Shown piece by piece: positions 62,664-64,000 of a stretch of 64,000 bases of DNA. Position 1 is the stretch's first letter. Each line of letters starts with the position of its first letter. Source of the stretch: Oscillospiraceae bacterium. Lineage in GTDB: Bacteria > Bacillota > Clostridia > Oscillospirales > Ruminococcaceae. Position numbers and translations under genes: made by a program. The stretch is taken from NCBI GenBank assembly GCA_902363145.1, contig CABIZB010000007.1, positions 41,253 through 105,252 on the forward strand, in the 5' to 3' direction. The notes beneath the pieces were generated by a model. It was not told the DNA's origin, did no database searches, and saw only the letters and a list, made by a program, of their open reading frames with translations.

Positions 62664-63292
62664 TGAAAATAGTGGATATTTCCCCGTTTAAGGGGAGCAC
62701 TGTCTGCATTGAGCTGAGCGGCGGCGGACTGGCGCAGGATATGAAGATATATCTGCACAGGGACATTGCCGCCGAAGTGAGCAAGGGAATGGACATCACG
62801 GAAGAGCAGGCGGATATGCTCATACATAAAAATGACGTGCGCAAGGCCCGTGAGAGGGCGTTGTATCTTATGGAGAGCCGTGACCATTCCTACAGCGAGC
62901 TGTTTGACAAGCTGGAGAAAAACTATCCCGAGGATGTGTGCTTTGAGGTATGCTCCAGGCTGGCGGAGCTTGGCATCATCAACGACAGGCGGTATGCGGA
63001 GAAGCTGTGCAGGCAGCTTTTTGAAGTAAAGAAGCTTGGAAAATACCGTGTGCGGCAGGAAATGCGCATGAAAGGTATCCCCGGCGACATAATTGACGAG
63101 ACCCTAGAGGAATTTGCGGAGGAGGACGATTCCTTTGCACGCCTTGAGGAACTGGTAGAAAAGAAGTATGAGCGTTACCTTGTTGACCGCAAGGGTGTGG
63201 AGAAGGTAAAGGCGGCGCTGGCGAGAAAGGGCTATTCCTACGGTGAGATAAGAGAAGTTCTGGATCTTTATGACCTTGATTTTGAGGAGTGA
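62663..63292 (+). CDS. recX: Regulatory protein RecX
   Basis: 209 residues. Three-helix repeats of the RecX family: ARERALYLMESRDHSYSELF, KLGKYRVRQEMRMKGIPGD and VKAALARKGYSYGEIREVLD. RecX modulates RecA filaments. The ATG overlaps the recA stop (TGATG), so the two are coupled. Confidence 0.9.
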   Translation: MKIVDISPFKGSTVCIELSGGGLAQDMKIYLHRDIAAEVSKGMDITEEQADMLIHKNDVRKARERALYLMESRDHSYSELFDKLEKNYPEDVCFEVCSRLAELGIINDRRYAEKLCRQLFEVKKLGKYRVRQEMRMKGIPGDIIDETLEEFAEEDDSFARLEELVEKKYERYLVDRKGVEKVKAALARKGYSYGEIREVLDLYDLDFEE

Positions 63293-63720
63293 GGATAACG
63301 GACAAGAATAAAATTTTTGCGGCGGTGATAATTTGTATGCTTATCGCCGCCGTTTCCGTAACAGGCGGCATGATAGCACAGAGGCGGGCTTACATTCCTG
63401 AGATAGAGGTAATAGACGCTGAGGAGGAGACGGCTGAAACTATAAAGGCTGAAGTTACTGCTGCTGTGACATATACCGAAAGCATAAGTACAGCTGAGGC
63501 AAGTGCTTTAAGTGAAGCAGGCAGTGAAGTAAATATAGTAAATATAAACACGGCATCGGCGGAAGAACTTATGAGCTTGAACGGAATTGGCGAAAAGACG
63601 GCTGAGGCTATAATAGAATACAGAAAAAGCACTCCTTTTGAAAAGCCTGAGGAGATTATGAATGTTAAGGGAATAGGGGAGAAAAAGTACGAAAACATCA
63701 AAAACAGCATATGTGTTTAA
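63289..63720 (+). CDS. ComEA-like helix-hairpin-helix protein
   Basis: 143 residues from GTG 63289, overlapping recX. N-terminal membrane helix (about 9-29, IFAAVIICMLIAAVSVTGG), an acidic stalk (about 35-80) and a helix-hairpin-helix domain NINTASAEELMSLNGIGEKT ... IMNVKGIGEKKYENIKN (about 84-140), as in the DNA receptor ComEA. DNA uptake genes are not nearby, so the role is inferred. The GTG start is the only one that keeps the membrane helix. Confidence 0.8.
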   Translation: MRITDKNKIFAAVIICMLIAAVSVTGGMIAQRRAYIPEIEVIDAEEETAETIKAEVTAAVTYTESISTAEASALSEAGSEVNIVNINTASAEELMSLNGIGEKTAEAIIEYRKSTPFEKPEEIMNVKGIGEKKYENIKNSICV

Positions 63721-63723
63721 TAT

Positions 63724-63769
63724 ATTTGCACAATCAAATTGCTTTTAGAGGCTGCTTGATTGTGCAAAT
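63724..63769. terminator. 14-bp inverted repeat after the ComEA-like gene
   Basis: ATTTGCACAATCAA (63724-63737) and TTGATTGTGCAAAT (63756-63769), loop of 18 bases. No strong T tail, so a terminator function is likely but not certain. Confidence 0.55.
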
Positions 63770-63790
63770 GTACAAACCGCAAAAAAGTGC

Positions 63791-63819
63791 TTGACAAACG
63801 AAGAAAAGTATGGTATTAT
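63791..63819 (+). promoter_or_regulatory. rRNA-type promoter P1
   Basis: TTGACA (63791-63796), 17 bases, TATTAT (63814-63819), with AAGCTGTCTCG just downstream. Confidence 0.8.
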
Positions 63820-63928
63820 AATTAAGCTGTCTCGAAGAGATGCGAAAAACCTCGAAAAGAACAGCTTGTTTCTCTATGGGAAACAAAATTACATCGAAAA
63901 AGAATTTGAAAAAAGTTGAAAAAAGTAC

Positions 63929-63957
63929 TTGACAAACTCAAAAAGATGTGATATAAT
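63929..63957 (+). promoter_or_regulatory. rRNA-type promoter P2
   Basis: TTGACA (63929-63934), 17 bases, TATAAT (63952-63957), again followed by AAGCTGTCTCG. Two tandem promoters with the same initial transcribed sequence are typical of an rRNA operon, which should begin beyond the right edge. Confidence 0.85.
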
Positions 63958-64000
63958 AAATAAGCTGTCTCGCAAGAGAGGCTTGACTCAAAAGAAAACT

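Overview
The window looks like the replication-origin region of a Ruminococcus-like member of the Oscillospiraceae (Clostridia). This rests on firmicute gene order (rpmH-rnpA-yidD-yidC-jag diverging from dnaA-dnaN-rlbA-recF-remB-gyrB-gyrA), the noc/parA/parB block, sporulation genes (gpr and a Spo0A-like regulator), plant-polysaccharide enzymes (GH43, GH16) and the protein sequences. It is an ordinary chromosome. No prophage, CRISPR array or transposase gene is visible, but several families of small non-coding repeats are scattered through it.

Layout. 1-5.5 kb: start of an ECF sigma factor, a small hydrophobic peptide with a long hairpin, initiator tRNA-Met, a transglutaminase-like protein, a divergent DXS paralogue and a GH43 enzyme. 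6.4-8.8 kb: rpmG-secE-nusG-rplK-rplA. 9-16 kb: alkaline phosphatase, a YibE/F permease, a Spo0A-like protein, a cysteine desulfurase/DUF3343/FeoA group and rsmE. 16.4-22.3 kb, leftward: GH16, mnmG, cdd, mnmE and a CmpB-type membrane protein. 22.4-32.5 kb, leftward: gyrA, gyrB, remB-like, recF, rlbA, dnaN and dnaA, with oriC around dnaA. 33.3-40.5 kb, rightward: rpmH, rnpA, yidD, yidC, jag, rsmG, noc, parA and parB with parS sites. 40.5-50 kb: gpr, rpsT, serS and accessory genes, including an XRE-linked cluster of five small unknown genes. 51.4-59.8 kb: six tandem genes for secreted proteins with a shared TGN-type C-terminal anchor, running into SPFH/zinc-ribbon/TPM genes like Bacillus ydjI, ydjG and ydjH. 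59.8-63.7 kb: a Crp/Fnr regulator, a DUF1232 protein, recA, recX and a ComEA-like protein. The window ends at two tandem strong promoters typical of an rRNA operon.

The most interesting points are these. (a) DnaA has an altered domain IV signature (GGKNHST where GGRDHTT is usual), while the dnaA-dnaN region lacks TTATCCACA boxes and is packed with TGTTGAAA and GTTACA motifs. (b) A tandem family of secreted proteins carries an (A/P)(A/T)TGN C-terminal signal, two of them almost without a mature domain, linked to an SPFH/YdjGH-like envelope system. (c) parS palindromes are built into transcription terminators. (d) Two short repeat families share termini and TA target sites, and a third repeat has hairpins that change sequence but keep pairing. 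(e) An XRE regulator sits opposite a cluster of small zinc-ribbon and acidic proteins. All functional calls come from reading the sequence; no database search was run.
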